Positions 10,684 through 21,302 are shown, numbered from the stretch's first letter. The stretch is DNA of 64,000 nt from Ureibacillus thermophilus (GCF_004331915.1 NZ_CP036528.1:2710273-2774272), one strand, 5' to 3'. Notes: generated by a model from the sequence alone, not told the origin. Made by a program: numbers and translations.

Positions 10684-11438
10684 CTGACACAAACTCCTTT
10701 TTCTCGTAAGTATGCCTTCACTTCAAGCACGCTTGTTTCTTTATAGTGGAAAATGGATGCTGCAAGGGCTGCATCCGCATCCACATCTTGCAACACTTCC
10801 CGGAAATGTTCCTTGTTTCCTGCTCCGCCGCTTGCGATGACCGGCACTGTAACCGCATCTCTTACAGCTTTGGTCAACGCCAAATCAAAGCCAGATTTTT
10901 CTCCATCTTGATTCATGCTGGTAAGCAAAATTTCTCCTGCTCCAAGCTCCACGGCTTTTTTGGCCCATTCTATAGCCGTCCAATTCGTTTTATTTCGGCC
11001 GCCATGTGTATAAACCATCCAAGTGCCATCTTCATCACTGTATCGGGCATCAATGGCAACTACAATGCATTGGGAACCGAAGAAATCCGCTCCTTCTTTA
11101 ATTAATTCCGGTCTTTCGATGGCAGAAGTGTTGACGGATACTTTATCTGCTCCAGCCCGCAAAATCCGCTTCATATCGTCCAATGTGCGGATGCCGCCAC
11201 CTACAGTAAAAGGAATGGAGATTTCAGAGGCAGTTTTTCTCACCACATCTATCATTGTCTGTCTTCCTTCGTAGGATGCCGAAATATCCAAAAAGACTAG
11301 TTCATCAGCTCTTTGCTCATCGTAATATTTGGCAAGTTCCACCGGGTCTCCGGCATCCCGAAGGCCTACAAATTGGATGCCCTTTACGACTCTGCCTTCT
11401 TTTACATCTAAACAAGGTATGATTCGTTTTGTTAACAT
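10680..11438 (-). CDS. hisF: Imidazole glycerol phosphate synthase cyclase subunit
   Basis: HisF is the (beta/alpha)8 cyclase that takes ammonia from HisH to make imidazole glycerol phosphate and AICAR. The N-terminus [20 protein letters not shown] carries the catalytic Asp11, and the phosphate-binding motif VIASGGAGN and the FTVGGGIR loop are present. It starts directly after the hisH stop codon with no gap, in the place where hisA normally sits. The sequence is clearly HisF and not HisA. Confidence 0.97.
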   Translation of the reverse strand: MLTKRIIPCLDVKEGRVVKGIQFVGLRDAGDPVELAKYYDEQRADELVFLDISASYEGRQTMIDVVRKTASEISIPFTVGGGIRTLDDMKRILRAGADKVSVNTSAIERPELIKEGADFFGSQCIVVAIDARYSDEDGTWMVYTHGGRNKTNWTAIEWAKKAVELGAGEILLTSMNQDGEKSGFDLALTKAVRDAVTVPVIASGGAGNKEHFREVLQDVDADAALAASIFHYKETSVLEVKAYLREKGVCVR

Positions 11439-12071
11439 TTATTTCACCCCTTGCAGCCACTTTTTCAATAAATACACGCCAAATTCCCCTGACTTTTCAG
11501 GATGGAACTGCATGCCGCAAACATTGCATTGCTGCACGATTCCAGGAACTTGCACGCCAAAATAATCAGCTGTTGCCACTACTTGGGAAGAAGCCGTATC
11601 TGCATAATAAGAATGGACAAAATATACAAATTTATCTTCCGGCAACTCTTCCCCTTTCAACCATTCTGGTATGGAATGAAAGGCTAATGAATTCCACCCC
11701 ATATGAGGAACACGGTATTTTTCGCCCTTCTCTGAAATGCCGGAGAATCGGACTACGTTCCCTTCAAAAAAACCAAATCCTTTTGTCGGCGCCACTTCTT
11801 CACTTTCTTCAAACAATAGCTGCATCCCTAAACAAATGCCAAGGAGGGGCTTATTATTTTCGACCTCGCTGCGGATAAACTCATCCAATCCGGTTTCCTG
11901 CAATCGTTTCATAGCATCCGGAAAAGCGCCAACCCCAGGCAAAATGAGCGCATCTGCTTCACCCAATTCTTCCGGTTTGGAAGAGACGATCACTTCAACA
12001 TGCAACTTTTTTAACGCTTGCGTCACGCTGAATAAATTTCCCATTCCATAATCAATGACTCCAATTTTCAT
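11439..12071 (-). CDS. hisH: Imidazole glycerol phosphate synthase glutaminase subunit
   Basis: HisH is the class I glutaminase that supplies ammonia to HisF. The nucleophile Cys lies in [13 protein letters not shown], and the His-Glu pair lies in [12 protein letters not shown]. Its ATG at 12071 overlaps the hisB stop (ATGA), and its stop directly abuts the hisF ATG. Confidence 0.97.
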   Translation of the reverse strand: MKIGVIDYGMGNLFSVTQALKKLHVEVIVSSKPEELGEADALILPGVGAFPDAMKRLQETGLDEFIRSEVENNKPLLGICLGMQLLFEESEEVAPTKGFGFFEGNVVRFSGISEKGEKYRVPHMGWNSLAFHSIPEWLKGEELPEDKFVYFVHSYYADTASSQVVATADYFGVQVPGIVQQCNVCGMQFHPEKSGEFGVYLLKKWLQGVK

Positions 12072-12670
12072 GCAAGCAGTCCTTTCGTTGAAGGTACTCC
12101 TTTAACCCGAGGATCGATTTGTACGGCATCATCAATCGCGCGGGCAAGGGCTTTAAAAATAGCTTCGATGATATGATGCGTATTGTGGCCATAAGGAACT
12201 ATCACATGCACATTCATCCGCGCTTCTAAAGCAAACTTCCATAAAAATTCATGCACTAGCTCAGTATCAAATGTTCCTACTTTTGGCTTCAGTTCAGGTG
12301 TCACGCGATATTCTAAATGAGGGCGGTTAGAGCAATCCACCACCACTTGCGCTAAAGCATCATCCATTGGCACAAAGGCGTTTCCATAGCGTCGGATGCC
12401 CCGTTTATCCCCAAGAGCTTCTTTCACTGCTTGTCCTAAAACAATGCCGAGGTCTTCCGTTGTATGGTGGTCATCAATATGGGTATCTCCATTTGCCACA
12501 ATCTTGCCATCAAACAACCCATGCTTCATAAATAAATCCAGCATATGGTCCATAAAAGGAACACCTGTGTTAACTTCTGCCTTACCTTCTCCATCCAAAT
12601 AAAATTCCACTTTGATTTGGGTTTCTTTTGTTGTCCGTTCAATTTGGGCAAAGCGTTTTTTCTCCGTCAT
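12068..12670 (-). CDS. hisB: Imidazoleglycerol-phosphate dehydratase
   Basis: HisB dehydrates imidazole glycerol phosphate to imidazole acetol phosphate. The two manganese-binding repeats are visible as [15 protein letters not shown] and [16 protein letters not shown]. The protein has 200 residues from the ATG at 12670, which follows AAGGAG; this start lies 2 bases past the hisD stop. It is the monofunctional form without the histidinol-phosphatase domain. Confidence 0.96.
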   Translation of the reverse strand: MTEKKRFAQIERTTKETQIKVEFYLDGEGKAEVNTGVPFMDHMLDLFMKHGLFDGKIVANGDTHIDDHHTTEDLGIVLGQAVKEALGDKRGIRRYGNAFVPMDDALAQVVVDCSNRPHLEYRVTPELKPKVGTFDTELVHEFLWKFALEARMNVHVIVPYGHNTHHIIEAIFKALARAIDDAVQIDPRVKGVPSTKGLLA

Positions 12671-12672
12671 CC

Positions 12673-13950
12673 TTATTCTCCTTTCTTCCAACCCCGCGAT
12701 TCAACGGCTCTAGCATGGGCTTCCAAACCTTCCATACGGGCAAGCCGTGCAATTTTCGGTGCGTTTTCTTCCCAAGTTTTTTCTGAGTAGTAAATGATGT
12801 TTGTCTTTTTAATAAAATCATCAACATTTAATCCGCTGGCAAAACGCGCAGTGCTGTTTGTAGGGAGTACATGGTTCGGTCCTGCAAAGTAATCTCCTAC
12901 TGGTTCTGAACTGTATCGGCCAAGGAAGATTGCTCCTGCATGGCGGATACTAGCGCTCACTTCTTCCGCATTTTCCGTTACAATTTCCAAGTGTTCTGGC
13001 GCAAGAGTATTGACTGCTTCCACTGCCTGTTCCATTGATTCAGCAATATAAATATGGCCGAAATTTTCAATAGAGGCTCTTGCAATCTGTTCGCGAGGAA
13101 GCTTTCTCAACTGCTCTTCCACTTGTGCACTAACGGCAGTCGCCAATTTTTCACTAGTTGTAATTAAAATGGCGCAAGCCCGCATGTCATGTTCCGCCTG
13201 GCTTAGCAAATCCGATGCGATTTCATCCGGATAAGCTGAGTCATCCGCAATAATGCAAATTTCGCTAGGCCCAGCAATCATATCAATGGCAACTTGTCCA
13301 AACACTTCTCGTTTAGCAAGGGCTACAAAGATGTTTCCTGGACCTGTTATTTTATCCACAGGGGCGATGGATTCCGTTCCGTAAGCAAGCGCTGCAATGG
13401 CTTGGGCGCCGCCTATTTTATAAATTTCATTCACCCCTAAAATGTTCGCACACACTAACACAGCAGGAGGAAGTTTTCCATCTTTTCCGCAAGGGGATGT
13501 AATGACGATGCGTTTTACTCCCGCCACTTGCGCAGGAATCACGTTCATTAATACAGAGGAAGGATAAGCAGCAGAACCTCCTGGCACGTATAAACCTACT
13601 GAATCCAATGGAATGATTCGCTGTGCAAGATAGGAACCGTCCCCTAAAGCCAATGTATATCCTTCCCGTTTTTGGGCTTCATGATATTTTCGAATATTGT
13701 TTGCCGCTTCTTCCAAGTCCTTTTTCAATTGCGGATCGAAATGTTGAAGGGCTTCCTGAATTTCCTCTTCGCTTACACGAAAATCAGAAAGCACAACCTT
13801 ATCCCACATTTCCGTATATTTTCGAATGGCCTCATCTCCATGTTCGCGAACATCTCTAATGACTTGTCTTACCGTTTTTAGCTGCTCCTCATTCCCGCTC
13901 TCTAACTCTCTTTTTAATGAAATATTTTTGGATAGTTTCGAAATCTTCAT
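12673..13950 (-). CDS. hisD: Histidinol dehydrogenase
   Basis: HisD oxidises L-histidinol to histidine with NAD+, a zinc enzyme. The family signature [15 protein letters not shown] is present, together with [17 protein letters not shown] and the zinc-site region [16 protein letters not shown]. The length of 425 residues is normal. It lies between hisG (15-base gap) and hisB. Confidence 0.97.
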   Translation of the reverse strand: MKISKLSKNISLKRELESGNEEQLKTVRQVIRDVREHGDEAIRKYTEMWDKVVLSDFRVSEEEIQEALQHFDPQLKKDLEEAANNIRKYHEAQKREGYTLALGDGSYLAQRIIPLDSVGLYVPGGSAAYPSSVLMNVIPAQVAGVKRIVITSPCGKDGKLPPAVLVCANILGVNEIYKIGGAQAIAALAYGTESIAPVDKITGPGNIFVALAKREVFGQVAIDMIAGPSEICIIADDSAYPDEIASDLLSQAEHDMRACAILITTSEKLATAVSAQVEEQLRKLPREQIARASIENFGHIYIAESMEQAVEAVNTLAPEHLEIVTENAEEVSASIRHAGAIFLGRYSSEPVGDYFAGPNHVLPTNSTARFASGLNVDDFIKKTNIIYYSEKTWEENAPKIARLARMEGLEAHARAVESRGWKKGE

Positions 13951-13965
13951 TTGGCAACCTTCCCT

Positions 13966-14592
13966 TTACTTCACAATTTTCTTTAATCGGGATACGATTT
14001 CTTGAATGCGTTCATTTTTCATTCGATAACTCACTGGGTTTGCAATTAATCGGGAAGATACATCGGCAATATGTTCATATTCTACCAACCCATTTTCCCT
14101 TAACGTTCTTCCCGTTGAAACGATGTCCACAATGCGGTCTGCAAGCCCAATCATCGGCGCAAGTTCTATGGAACCATTTAATTCAATAATCTCTACTTGC
14201 TCACCAATGCCTTTATAATAATTCATCGCAATATTCGGATATTTTGTGGCAATCCGCGGCGCAATTTCATCCATTTCCGTATTTGGAAGTCCAGCAGAAG
14301 CAATATGGCATTTGCTGATTTTTAAATCCAACAGTTCATGGACATTGCGCTGCTGTTCCATTAATACATCTTTTCCAGCAATGCCTATATCGGCAACTCC
14401 ATGCTCCACATACACCGGAACGTCCATCGGTTTGGCTAAAATAAAGCGGATGTTTTCTTCCGGAATTTCAATCATTAATTTTCTGGACATTTCTACTTCT
14501 TCAGGCAATTTAAACCCAGATTCAATCAACATTTGATAGGCTTCTTCAAAAATTCGCCCTTTCGGCATAGCAATTGTTAATTCAGTACTCAT
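13966..14592 (-). CDS. hisG: ATP phosphoribosyltransferase catalytic subunit, short form
   Basis: HisG catalyses the first committed step of histidine synthesis. At 208 residues this is the short form without the C-terminal regulatory domain, which needs HisZ. The motifs [25 protein letters not shown] and the phosphate loop [14 protein letters not shown] are intact. Its start overlaps the hisZ stop (ATGA) and follows CCAGGAGG. Confidence 0.97.
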   Translation of the reverse strand: MSTELTIAMPKGRIFEEAYQMLIESGFKLPEEVEMSRKLMIEIPEENIRFILAKPMDVPVYVEHGVADIGIAGKDVLMEQQRNVHELLDLKISKCHIASAGLPNTEMDEIAPRIATKYPNIAMNYYKGIGEQVEIIELNGSIELAPMIGLADRIVDIVSTGRTLRENGLVEYEHIADVSSRLIANPVSYRMKNERIQEIVSRLKKIVK

Positions 14593-15752
14593 TGTGTTTC
14601 CTCCTGGCTTAAATCAACAACCCGACTAAACTGTTTCGTAAATGCTTCCCGATTGATTAATCCTTTTTTTGATTGGACCGTTACCCGCGCCCCTTGTTCT
14701 CTCAATGCAGTTGCAAGGTCCAATGCTTTAATGAAATCTTCATCATCAAACAAGATGCAAATTGTTTCTTCTTCAATTTCTTCTTTCGGCAATACTTCAA
14801 GAAGCCGGTCAATGCGAATGCTAAATCCGGTTGCTCCTGCATCGCTTCCAAACAAATGCAAAAGCCCATCGTAGCGTCCGCCATTTCCTAGTGGGAAACC
14901 GCTGCCTGATGCAAAAATTTCAAACAGCATGCCCGTGTAATAGCTCATATGGCTTGAAAGGGTGAAATCGAACGACACATACTGCGTGAGATTATACGCA
15001 TCAAGCAATTTTGAAAGCTGCTTCATATATTCAATCCCATCGTTTTTCCGTACATATTTTTCCATATCTTCAATGGAAGTTAAATTTGTTGCTTCATTAA
15101 TAAATTCTAAAAGTGCGTTGGCTTTTGTAATCGGCAAGTCAAATTCATGCACCGCTTCTTCAAAGCCAACATAATTGCGTTCCACAAGCAAATTTCGCAA
15201 CGTTTCCCGCTGATCTTTGTTGTCAGTATAATCATTTAAAATATCATGCAATACTCCTGCATGCCCGATGGTTAATTTAAACGACTCAATGCCAAACTCT
15301 TTTATTAATTGAATGGCTGTAATGAGCACTTCTGCATCAGCAAAAATCGTTTTATCTCCAATAATTTCAACGCCCATTTGACCGAACTCAGCCGGTCTTC
15401 CTCCTTCCATTTGCTGTGCGCGAAACACATTCGCGAAATAGGCGAGCCGAAGAGGAATTTTTTCCTTCAATAATTTCGAAGTGGCGACCCGTGTAATTGG
15501 CGTTGTCATATCCGGGCGAAGGACAAGGGTGTTTCCTTGGCTGTCGACTAATTTAAATAAAAATGAATCAGATATAGCTGATGCCTTGCCTACCGTATCG
15601 TAATATTCCAATGTCGGCGTTTCGATAAAATCAAATCCCCTTGAACGAAAGACTTTTCGGCCGATTTGCCTTGCCCTCTCCATTTTTTCATATATCCGAG
15701 GGAATGTATCTCTCATTCCAAGGGGTTTTTCAAATTTTTTAATCGATGACAT
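14589..15752 (-). CDS. hisZ: ATP phosphoribosyltransferase regulatory subunit
   Basis: HisZ resembles a histidyl-tRNA synthetase catalytic core but acts as the regulatory subunit of short HisG. It keeps the class II motifs ([15 protein letters not shown], and [10 protein letters not shown]) and lacks the C-terminal anticodon-binding domain, being 387 residues long. The ATG at 15752 follows AGGAAGTG; a GTG three codons earlier is part of that site. It is the first gene of the his operon. Confidence 0.95.
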   Translation of the reverse strand: MSSIKKFEKPLGMRDTFPRIYEKMERARQIGRKVFRSRGFDFIETPTLEYYDTVGKASAISDSFLFKLVDSQGNTLVLRPDMTTPITRVATSKLLKEKIPLRLAYFANVFRAQQMEGGRPAEFGQMGVEIIGDKTIFADAEVLITAIQLIKEFGIESFKLTIGHAGVLHDILNDYTDNKDQRETLRNLLVERNYVGFEEAVHEFDLPITKANALLEFINEATNLTSIEDMEKYVRKNDGIEYMKQLSKLLDAYNLTQYVSFDFTLSSHMSYYTGMLFEIFASGSGFPLGNGGRYDGLLHLFGSDAGATGFSIRIDRLLEVLPKEEIEEETICILFDDEDFIKALDLATALREQGARVTVQSKKGLINREAFTKQFSRVVDLSQEETQ

Positions 15753-15774
15753 AGACCACACTTCCTATTTCACT

Positions 15775-15810
15775 TTAGTATATTAGAGTATTAGAGAGTT
15801 AGAGAGTTAG
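15775..15810 (-). repeat. 8-bp periodic repeat in the his operon leader
   Basis: On the minus strand CTAA recurs every 8 bases five times in the leader (CTAACTCT, CTAACTCT, CTAATACT, CTAATATA, CTAA). The array lies between the predicted transcription start and the hisZ ribosome binding site. Confidence 0.85.
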
Positions 15811-15821
15811 TATATGAAAGC

Positions 15822-15850
15822 ATTGTATCGAACTATTGAAAAATAGTCAA
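15822..15850 (-). promoter_or_regulatory. his operon promoter
   Basis: On the minus strand TTGACT and TACAAT are separated by exactly 17 bases, about 70 bases upstream of hisZ. I saw no T-box or attenuator between this promoter and hisZ. Confidence 0.8.
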
Positions 15851-15920
15851 TTCATAAATGGCTGAATTAGGAAAATTTTCTCTTCTCTTGTGGTGAATTC
15901 CCAATTCTCTAGAAAACTTT

Positions 15921-15962
15921 ACAAAGAAAGGCTGTGTAGAAAGCTCTCCTTTCTAAACAGCC
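15921..15962 (-). terminator. Terminator of the hprK-lgt-yvoD-ppaX-yvoF operon
   Basis: On the minus strand GGCTGTTTAGAAAG pairs with CTTTCTACACAGCC and is followed by TTTCTTTG. The stem includes the stop codon of the acyltransferase gene. Confidence 0.75.
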
Positions 15963-16480
15963 CCATTTCTCTTCTTTTTGCGTTCTGCCATTTCTTCCGC
16001 GGTATAGATGATGCGCATTGGGTTTCCCCCAACCATTGCTCCAGCCGGAACATCTTTATTCACTAAAGTGGCTGCGGAAACAATGGCTCCATCGCCGATT
16101 TCTACACCAGGCAAAATGGTGGAATTTGCTCCTATCATGACTTCATTTCCAATTTTCACATCACCTAAACGATACTCATCAATCAAATATTCATGAGCCA
16201 AAATGGTTGTGTTATAGCCGATAATCGTATTATCGCCGATGGAAATGCGCTCAGGAAACATCGTATCCGGCATAACCATTAATGCGAGAGAAGTCTTCTT
16301 CCCTATTTTCATTTTTAAAAAGGTGCGGTAAATCCAATTTTTTAGTCCCATAAATGGTGTAATTCTGCCGATTTGAATAAAAATAAAGCATTTCACAACT
16401 TTCCAAAAGGAAACGGTTTTATAAATATGCCATAAAGAGTTGGCGCCTCCTTGAACTTGGTATCTTTCAGTTCTCCGCAT
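15953..16480 (-). CDS. yvoF: Hexapeptide-repeat acyltransferase (YvoF-like)
   Basis: This is a left-handed beta-helix acyltransferase of the NodL/maltose-acetyltransferase type, 175 residues. Hexapeptide units are visible from residue 80 on (ISIGDNTIIGYNTTILAHE, VKIGNEVMIGANSTILPGVEIGDGAIVSAATLV), and the end GGNPMRI is typical. The acceptor is unknown. It starts one base after the ppaX stop and ends the hprK operon, the same place as yvoF in B. subtilis. Confidence 0.88.
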   Translation of the reverse strand: MRRTERYQVQGGANSLWHIYKTVSFWKVVKCFIFIQIGRITPFMGLKNWIYRTFLKMKIGKKTSLALMVMPDTMFPERISIGDNTIIGYNTTILAHEYLIDEYRLGDVKIGNEVMIGANSTILPGVEIGDGAIVSAATLVNKDVPAGAMVGGNPMRIIYTAEEMAERKKKRNGAV

Positions 16481-16481
16481 A

Positions 16482-17117
16482 TTACAACCCCTTCACGATT
16501 GTCAATAAATCGGATATATGATGCAGCATATAATCCGGCTGGAATTGCCTCAAATAGTCTTCTCCTTTTATGGACCAAGCAACGCCGGCTGTTTTGACGC
16601 CTGCATTTTTTCCCGCCAATATATCGTGGTAATTATCACCAATCATTAAAGCGTCTTCTTTCCGCATTTTTAGACGTTCCAGCGCCAACAACACTGGTTC
16701 CGGATCCGGTTTCACTTTTCTCACATCTTCCAATCCAATCCAAAAGTCAAAATACTGTTCCGCCTTCATAAATTTAAGCCCTCGCTCAATGGTTTCCCGT
16801 TTTTTCGTGGAAACGATGGCCAATTTATGTCCTTGGCGCTTCAACTGTTCTAAAGTTTCATTGACACCATCAAATTCTTTCACATACTGATCGTGATAAG
16901 CATGGTTCCATTGGCGATATTTCGCGATTAATTCATCAACTTCATTTGGTGCTATCTGTTCGAATGTCTCTTTTAATGACGGACCAATGAATTTGATGCA
17001 ATCTTGTGGCGAATATTGCCCGGGAAATCTGTCGTTTAATACATGCATAAATGTGCGGATGATTAATTCATTAGTGTTTAATAACGTTCCATCGAAATCA
17101 AATAATAATGCCTTCAT
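16482..17117 (-). CDS. ppaX: Pyrophosphatase PpaX
   Basis: PpaX is a HAD-superfamily pyrophosphatase that hydrolyses the pyrophosphate released when HprK dephosphorylates Ser-P-HPr and Ser-P-Crh. HAD motif I is FDFDGTLLNT, motif II is AIVSTKK, and motifs III/IV are KPDPEPVLLALERL and MIGDNYHDILAG. The length of 211 residues fits. It overlaps the yvoD stop by 4 bases and shares the operon with hprK. Confidence 0.93.
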   Translation of the reverse strand: MKALLFDFDGTLLNTNELIIRTFMHVLNDRFPGQYSPQDCIKFIGPSLKETFEQIAPNEVDELIAKYRQWNHAYHDQYVKEFDGVNETLEQLKRQGHKLAIVSTKKRETIERGLKFMKAEQYFDFWIGLEDVRKVKPDPEPVLLALERLKMRKEDALMIGDNYHDILAGKNAGVKTAGVAWSIKGEDYLRQFQPDYMLHHISDLLTIVKGL

Positions 17118-18058
17118 TCTGTTCGTACCACTTCCCTATTTAACGCCTTCACTTCTGCTTTATTCCAAATAAATGCAACAATTATCGTTAAGACAAATGC
17201 CGTCACTAAACGGATTAATAATAAATATAAAATTGGAACTCCGAGTGGTGCAAAGATGAGCGTATCTTCAACGACTGCGTGGCATGCAACTAAAAAGATG
17301 AAGCATAATGTAGCATCTTTTTTGCTCACGCCATCTTCTTTAACAGATTGAATCATCACTCCTGCTCCATAAGCGAGCCCAATGACTAAGCCAGCCACTA
17401 AAGTCATTGCAGCATTTGGTTTGACGCCGATTACTTTCGTTACAGGAGATAAAACATTCGACAATTTATCTAAATAATGATAGTCGCGCAAATATTGCAC
17501 GATAATCATTAACGGAATCACAATAATTAATAATTGTAAAATCCCATAGCCTGCTTTTTCGAGTCCAAGCAACAATATTTCGCCCCAACCGTTTGGATCA
17601 GGTGTTTGTGTAGGAACTAAACCGTATTTGGCAATTTCATCGCCGCCGTTCCAAAGAAAACGAATAACAAGGGCTGAAACAATTGCAAGTCCGAATCTTA
17701 CCGCAAGTACCACCCAAAGTTTAACTCCCACTTTTAAAGCGACTCCCGTTTCAACAAACATATTGTGGGCAAAGGATAGCATCACAGCTAGTATAAATAC
17801 TTCTTTCACAGTAAGTTCTAAGGACAAAATCCCTGCAATGGCTGCATATAAATTCAAAAAATTCCCAAGTACAAGGGGGATTGCAGCTTCCCCGCTTAAT
17901 CCAAGTATCCCCATTAATGGTTCAATTAAATCGATGAGCCAAGGTAAGATTGGTGTAAATTGTAATATTGTGACAATAAATGTAATTGGAAAAATGACTT
18001 TACTTAAAGACCAAGCAGTTTTTCCACCTGCAATTAACCCCTTTTTTAACGTAGACAT
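17114..18058 (-). CDS. yvoD: Nucleoside-recognition (Gate) domain membrane protein YvoD
   Basis: This is an integral membrane protein of 314 residues with about eight hydrophobic segments and two Gate/nucleoside-recognition domains (N-terminal VIFPITFIVTILQFTPILPW; C-terminal GVKPNAAMTLVAGLVIGLAYG). The transported or sensed compound is unknown. It lies between lgt and ppaX, as yvoD does in B. subtilis. Confidence 0.88.
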   Translation of the reverse strand: MSTLKKGLIAGGKTAWSLSKVIFPITFIVTILQFTPILPWLIDLIEPLMGILGLSGEAAIPLVLGNFLNLYAAIAGILSLELTVKEVFILAVMLSFAHNMFVETGVALKVGVKLWVVLAVRFGLAIVSALVIRFLWNGGDEIAKYGLVPTQTPDPNGWGEILLLGLEKAGYGILQLLIIVIPLMIIVQYLRDYHYLDKLSNVLSPVTKVIGVKPNAAMTLVAGLVIGLAYGAGVMIQSVKEDGVSKKDATLCFIFLVACHAVVEDTLIFAPLGVPILYLLLIRLVTAFVLTIIVAFIWNKAEVKALNREVVRTE

Positions 18059-18079
18059 TTCTCATTTTCCTTTCTCTTT

Positions 18080-18898
18080 CTATTCATCATAATAACGAAT
18101 AACAGGACGAACTTTCCATCGGCGATAGAAAATTGAAACGAAACCGATGATAATGAGCGTCACTGACATCACTTGAGCAGAGCGCAAATCTCCAATTAAA
18201 TATAGGCTGTCAGTTCTCATGGATTCAATAAAGAATCGGCCTATTGAATACCAAATTAGGTATGAAAAGAATATTTCCCCTCGATGCAAATTGGCTTTTC
18301 TAAATAAAAGCAAAATAATTAGCCCTACTAAATTCCATGTCGATTCATATAAAAATGTTGGATGAACATATGTGCCTAAATCATGAATGTACATTTGTTC
18401 AATGAGCCAATCCGGCAAAAATAAGCTTTCCAGAAAATCTCGGGATACGGGACCTCCAAAGGCTTCTTGGTTCATAAAGTTGCCCCAGCGCCCGATGATT
18501 TGGCCGATCAAGATGCTAGGAGCGGCAATGTCCGCTACTTTTAAAAAGCTTACTTTTTTTACACGGCAGAAAACATATGCGGTTGTAATGGCCCCAATCA
18601 ACGCACCATGAATAGCAATGCCGCCATTCCATATTTCTATGATTTTCCCTGGATTAGCTCCGTAATAGTCCCATTTCATCATAACATAATATAGCCGTGC
18701 GCTGATAATGGCAATCGGCACTGCCCACAATAATAAATCACCAAAAAAATCTTCAGGCAACCCTCGTTTTTTTCCTTCCGCATTGGCTACTAAATAACCG
18801 ATGATAATGCCTGTGACGATGATAATGCCGTACCATCGGACAGTCAGTGGACCAATACTGAAGGCAACAGGATCAATTGTTAACAAAATCGTATTCAT
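18080..18898 (-). CDS. lgt: Prolipoprotein diacylglyceryl transferase
   Basis: Lgt transfers diacylglycerol from phosphatidylglycerol to the lipobox cysteine of prolipoproteins in the membrane. The signature [15 protein letters not shown] and the catalytic His region [11 protein letters not shown] are intact, and there are about seven membrane segments. I take the ATG at 18898 (272 residues), five bases after GAGAGGAG. The window encodes several lipoproteins that need it, including PrsA and cytochrome c551. hprK lies 27 bases upstream. Confidence 0.96.
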   Translation of the reverse strand: MNTILLTIDPVAFSIGPLTVRWYGIIIVTGIIIGYLVANAEGKKRGLPEDFFGDLLLWAVPIAIISARLYYVMMKWDYYGANPGKIIEIWNGGIAIHGALIGAITTAYVFCRVKKVSFLKVADIAAPSILIGQIIGRWGNFMNQEAFGGPVSRDFLESLFLPDWLIEQMYIHDLGTYVHPTFLYESTWNLVGLIILLLFRKANLHRGEIFFSYLIWYSIGRFFIESMRTDSLYLIGDLRSAQVMSVTLIIIGFVSIFYRRWKVRPVIRYYDE

Positions 18899-18925
18899 AG
18901 GAACTCCTCTCAATATCATCTTTTA

Positions 18926-19867
18926 TCATTCATATTCATCCAAGTCATCGTGCATGGCAATAACCTCGTCCAATCTTCTTGAAAACTCAAGAGCAGGATT
19001 AATGCCGATTTTCTTCAAACGATAGTTCATTGCTGCTACTTCAATAATAACGGAAACATTTCGTCCAGGGCGCACTGGAATTGTTAATTTTGTAATTTCC
19101 GTATCAATAATTTTCATTTTTTCTTCATCCAACCCTAAACGGTCGTATGTCTTATTTGGATCCCAAGTTTCCAGCTCTACAATTAATGTAATGCGCTTAT
19201 AAGGACGAACCGCACTTGCCCCAAAGAGCGTCATAATATTAATGATGCCAATTCCTCGAATTTCCAATAAATGCTCAAGTAATGGCGGCGGACTTCCAAT
19301 AAGCAAATTCTCCGCTTCCTGACGAATTTCTACACAATCATCCGCAACGAGCCGATGTCCTTTCTTAATTAATTCCAAAGCGGTCTCACTTTTTCCTACA
19401 CCGCTTTTGCCAATAATTAAAACCCCAATTCCGTAAACATCGACTAATACGCCATGAATCGCCGTTGATGGTGCAAGTTTACTTTCCAAATAGTTTGTCA
19501 GCCTGCTGGAAAATCTTGTTGTTTTCATGGACGTAACAAGAACAGGTACATTATTTTGATTGGAAGCTTCAATCAATTCCTGCGGCACTTCCATATTTCT
19601 TGAGATAATAATCGCCGGTGTATCCTGTGAACATAATTTTATCATTCGTTCTTTTTTTAAATCCGGAGGGAGCATTTCAAAAAAGGATAATTCGGTTCTG
19701 CCAATGAGCTGTACCCGGTCAGCAGGATAATGGGTAAAATAGCCTGCCATTTCTAAACCTGGTCTTGAAATATCGCTTGTTGTGATATGACGACCGATGC
19801 CTTCATGACCGCTGACAAGCTTTAGTTCAAATTTTTCCATTACATCTTTTGTTGTAACTTGTGCCAT
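18926..19867 (-). CDS. hprK: HPr kinase/phosphorylase
   Basis: HprK phosphorylates Ser46 of HPr and Crh with ATP or pyrophosphate and also reverses the reaction, which sets CcpA-dependent carbon catabolite control. The Walker A motif GKSGVGKS lies at residues 153-160, followed by GHRLVADD, and the HprK signature [20 protein letters not shown] is complete. The length of 313 residues is normal. It leads the operon hprK-lgt-yvoD-ppaX-yvoF. Confidence 0.97.
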   Translation of the reverse strand: MAQVTTKDVMEKFELKLVSGHEGIGRHITTSDISRPGLEMAGYFTHYPADRVQLIGRTELSFFEMLPPDLKKERMIKLCSQDTPAIIISRNMEVPQELIEASNQNNVPVLVTSMKTTRFSSRLTNYLESKLAPSTAIHGVLVDVYGIGVLIIGKSGVGKSETALELIKKGHRLVADDCVEIRQEAENLLIGSPPPLLEHLLEIRGIGIINIMTLFGASAVRPYKRITLIVELETWDPNKTYDRLGLDEEKMKIIDTEITKLTIPVRPGRNVSVIIEVAAMNYRLKKIGINPALEFSRRLDEVIAMHDDLDEYE

Positions 19868-19929
19868 TCACTCTCCCACCTTTTTTCTCATATGGTTTTA
19901 TTTTAGCATTATAGTATACTTCGCCAAAA

Positions 19930-19960
19930 GAAAAAAGGAGACGTGCTTATACGTCTCCTA
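19930..19960 (-). terminator. Cytochrome c551 terminator
   Basis: On the minus strand AGGAGACG pairs with CGTCTCCT across an 8-base loop and is followed by six T. Confidence 0.85.
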
Positions 19961-19993
19961 AAATTTCCTAATGTAAACGCTTTTATTTCTTCA

Positions 19994-20359
19994 TTATTTT
20001 TGTTGTGCTAACCATGCAGCAGCAGCTTTTGCATCATCGCCAGTAAGCAAACCTGGAGGCATTGCATTTCGACCGTTTACAATAACATCTAAAATTTCTT
20101 CTTCAGAAAGTCTTGACCCAACGTCAGATAGCGCAGGAGTATTGCCCATTCCCTCTAAGTTGCCGCCATGGCAAGAAGTACAGTTTTTCTTTACAAGTTC
20201 TTCACCTTTCGCAGTATCTGCACCACTATCAGTTGTTGTTTCTTCAGTAGTTGTTGTAGTGCTGTCGTTTGAACCTTCGTCGCTAGTATCGTCGCCACCG
20301 CCGCAAGCGCCAAGAACAAGGGCAGTTCCAAAAAGTAATGCTAACCAAGCTTTTTTCAT
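19994..20359 (-). CDS. cccB: Membrane-anchored cytochrome c551 lipoprotein (CccB-like)
   Basis: This is a small c-type cytochrome tethered to the outer face of the membrane by lipid. The lipobox LVLGAC puts the lipidated cysteine at residue 19, a Thr/Ser/Asp-rich linker follows, and the haem motif CTSCHGG is at residues 60-64. The likely distal ligand Met is in NAMPPGLL. I chose the ATG at 20359 (121 residues) because GGAGGGG lies eight bases upstream. It would carry electrons in the respiratory chain; maturation depends on Lgt. I saw nothing convincing in the 296 bases upstream. Confidence 0.93.
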   Translation of the reverse strand: MKKAWLALLFGTALVLGACGGGDDTSDEGSNDSTTTTTEETTTDSGADTAKGEELVKKNCTSCHGGNLEGMGNTPALSDVGSRLSEEEILDVIVNGRNAMPPGLLTGDDAKAAAAWLAQQK

Positions 20360-20655
20360 TTTTTGAACCCCTCCAAAAAAATTAATAAAAATTGTATAAT
20401 ACAAATTCATTATAACAAAATTGATGGATAAAAAAACATTTGGCCCTTTATCCAATGCTTAGAAAAACCGTTAAAAGTCAAGCGTTTCAACGATTTCAAC
20501 AATTGTTTCAGATTTGTGAATTCTTTGTGAAATTCTGTCACAATCCGAATAAGTTTTTTTAATATAATTCTGCATTGATTACGAAGGTTCAGTAATGAAT
20601 ATTATGGATAACTCTTTTCATCCTATTCATGCGGTGATTGTGACTATGTATTTAT

Positions 20656-21302
20656 TCAAAATGATTTTTTTGAATCATCTAATGCTGGTTTGTAAATCTC
20701 GACTAAATCCTTTGTTTCGAATCCTAATCTCTTTGCAATGCTTGTGGCTAAATGAATATCCAATTTTGAAAGGGCGATACTCAACTGCAAATAATCCGTC
20801 ATTTCCGTATTCTTGCCGCAAATCGTGGAAGTTCTGCGACCATTTCATTAATTGTTTTTTGCAAAATGGCATCAATTAACGAAAACATTCCGGCTAAATA
20901 ATATTCAGCATAATTTTCCTTTTTCTTTTTTCTGGAAAGAAGTTCACATATTTTTCCTCTTATTAGGGAAGCTCTCGTTAATTCAATTTCAACATCTGTC
21001 GGCTCTTCCAAACGCCCTTCATGCAAAGCTAATAAATATAAGTATTTGCGCAGTTCCATTATTCCCAATTCCATGATGGCCTGCTCAATGGAGTGCACTT
21101 TTATTTTTTTTCCTTGAAAGATTGTTTATTAACCTAAGCAATTTATAGATTAAAGCAACATTTTGTTCAATGGTTTCGGCGATGTTTTTTCTTTTGTATT
21201 CATTGGAACATCTGATGATTTAATAATTTGCGGTTCTTCGAAAAATTTATAAGCAACCACTTCTTCCTTTCGATTAAAAATTGGTTGCCGCCCGACAAAC
21301 AC
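20656..21302 (-). pseudogene. Remnant of an EAL-HDOD (YuxH-like) signalling gene
   Basis: The pieces of an EAL-HDOD protein can be read in order on the minus strand but in different frames. They are the typical N-terminus VFVGRQPIFNRKEEVVAYKF (from 21302), then IAETIEQNVALIYKLLRLIN, then HSIEQAIMELGIMELRKYLY (to about 20800), and a C-terminal stretch beginning DYLQLSIALSKLDIHLATSI (ending at 20656). Most of the EAL domain is missing between the first and second pieces. At least three frameshifts and one large deletion make it non-functional. The intact family has about 400 residues. It probably served in c-di-GMP-type signalling or a relative of it. Confidence 0.85.

Noticed and set aside
15762-15927. 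T-box or attenuator for the his operon
   Set aside because: No T-box sequence and no terminator stand between the promoter and hisZ; only the 8-base repeats are there.
20579-20879. Small plus-strand gene opposite the EAL-HDOD remnant
   Set aside because: The frame is an antisense shadow of the pseudogene and has no ribosome site.
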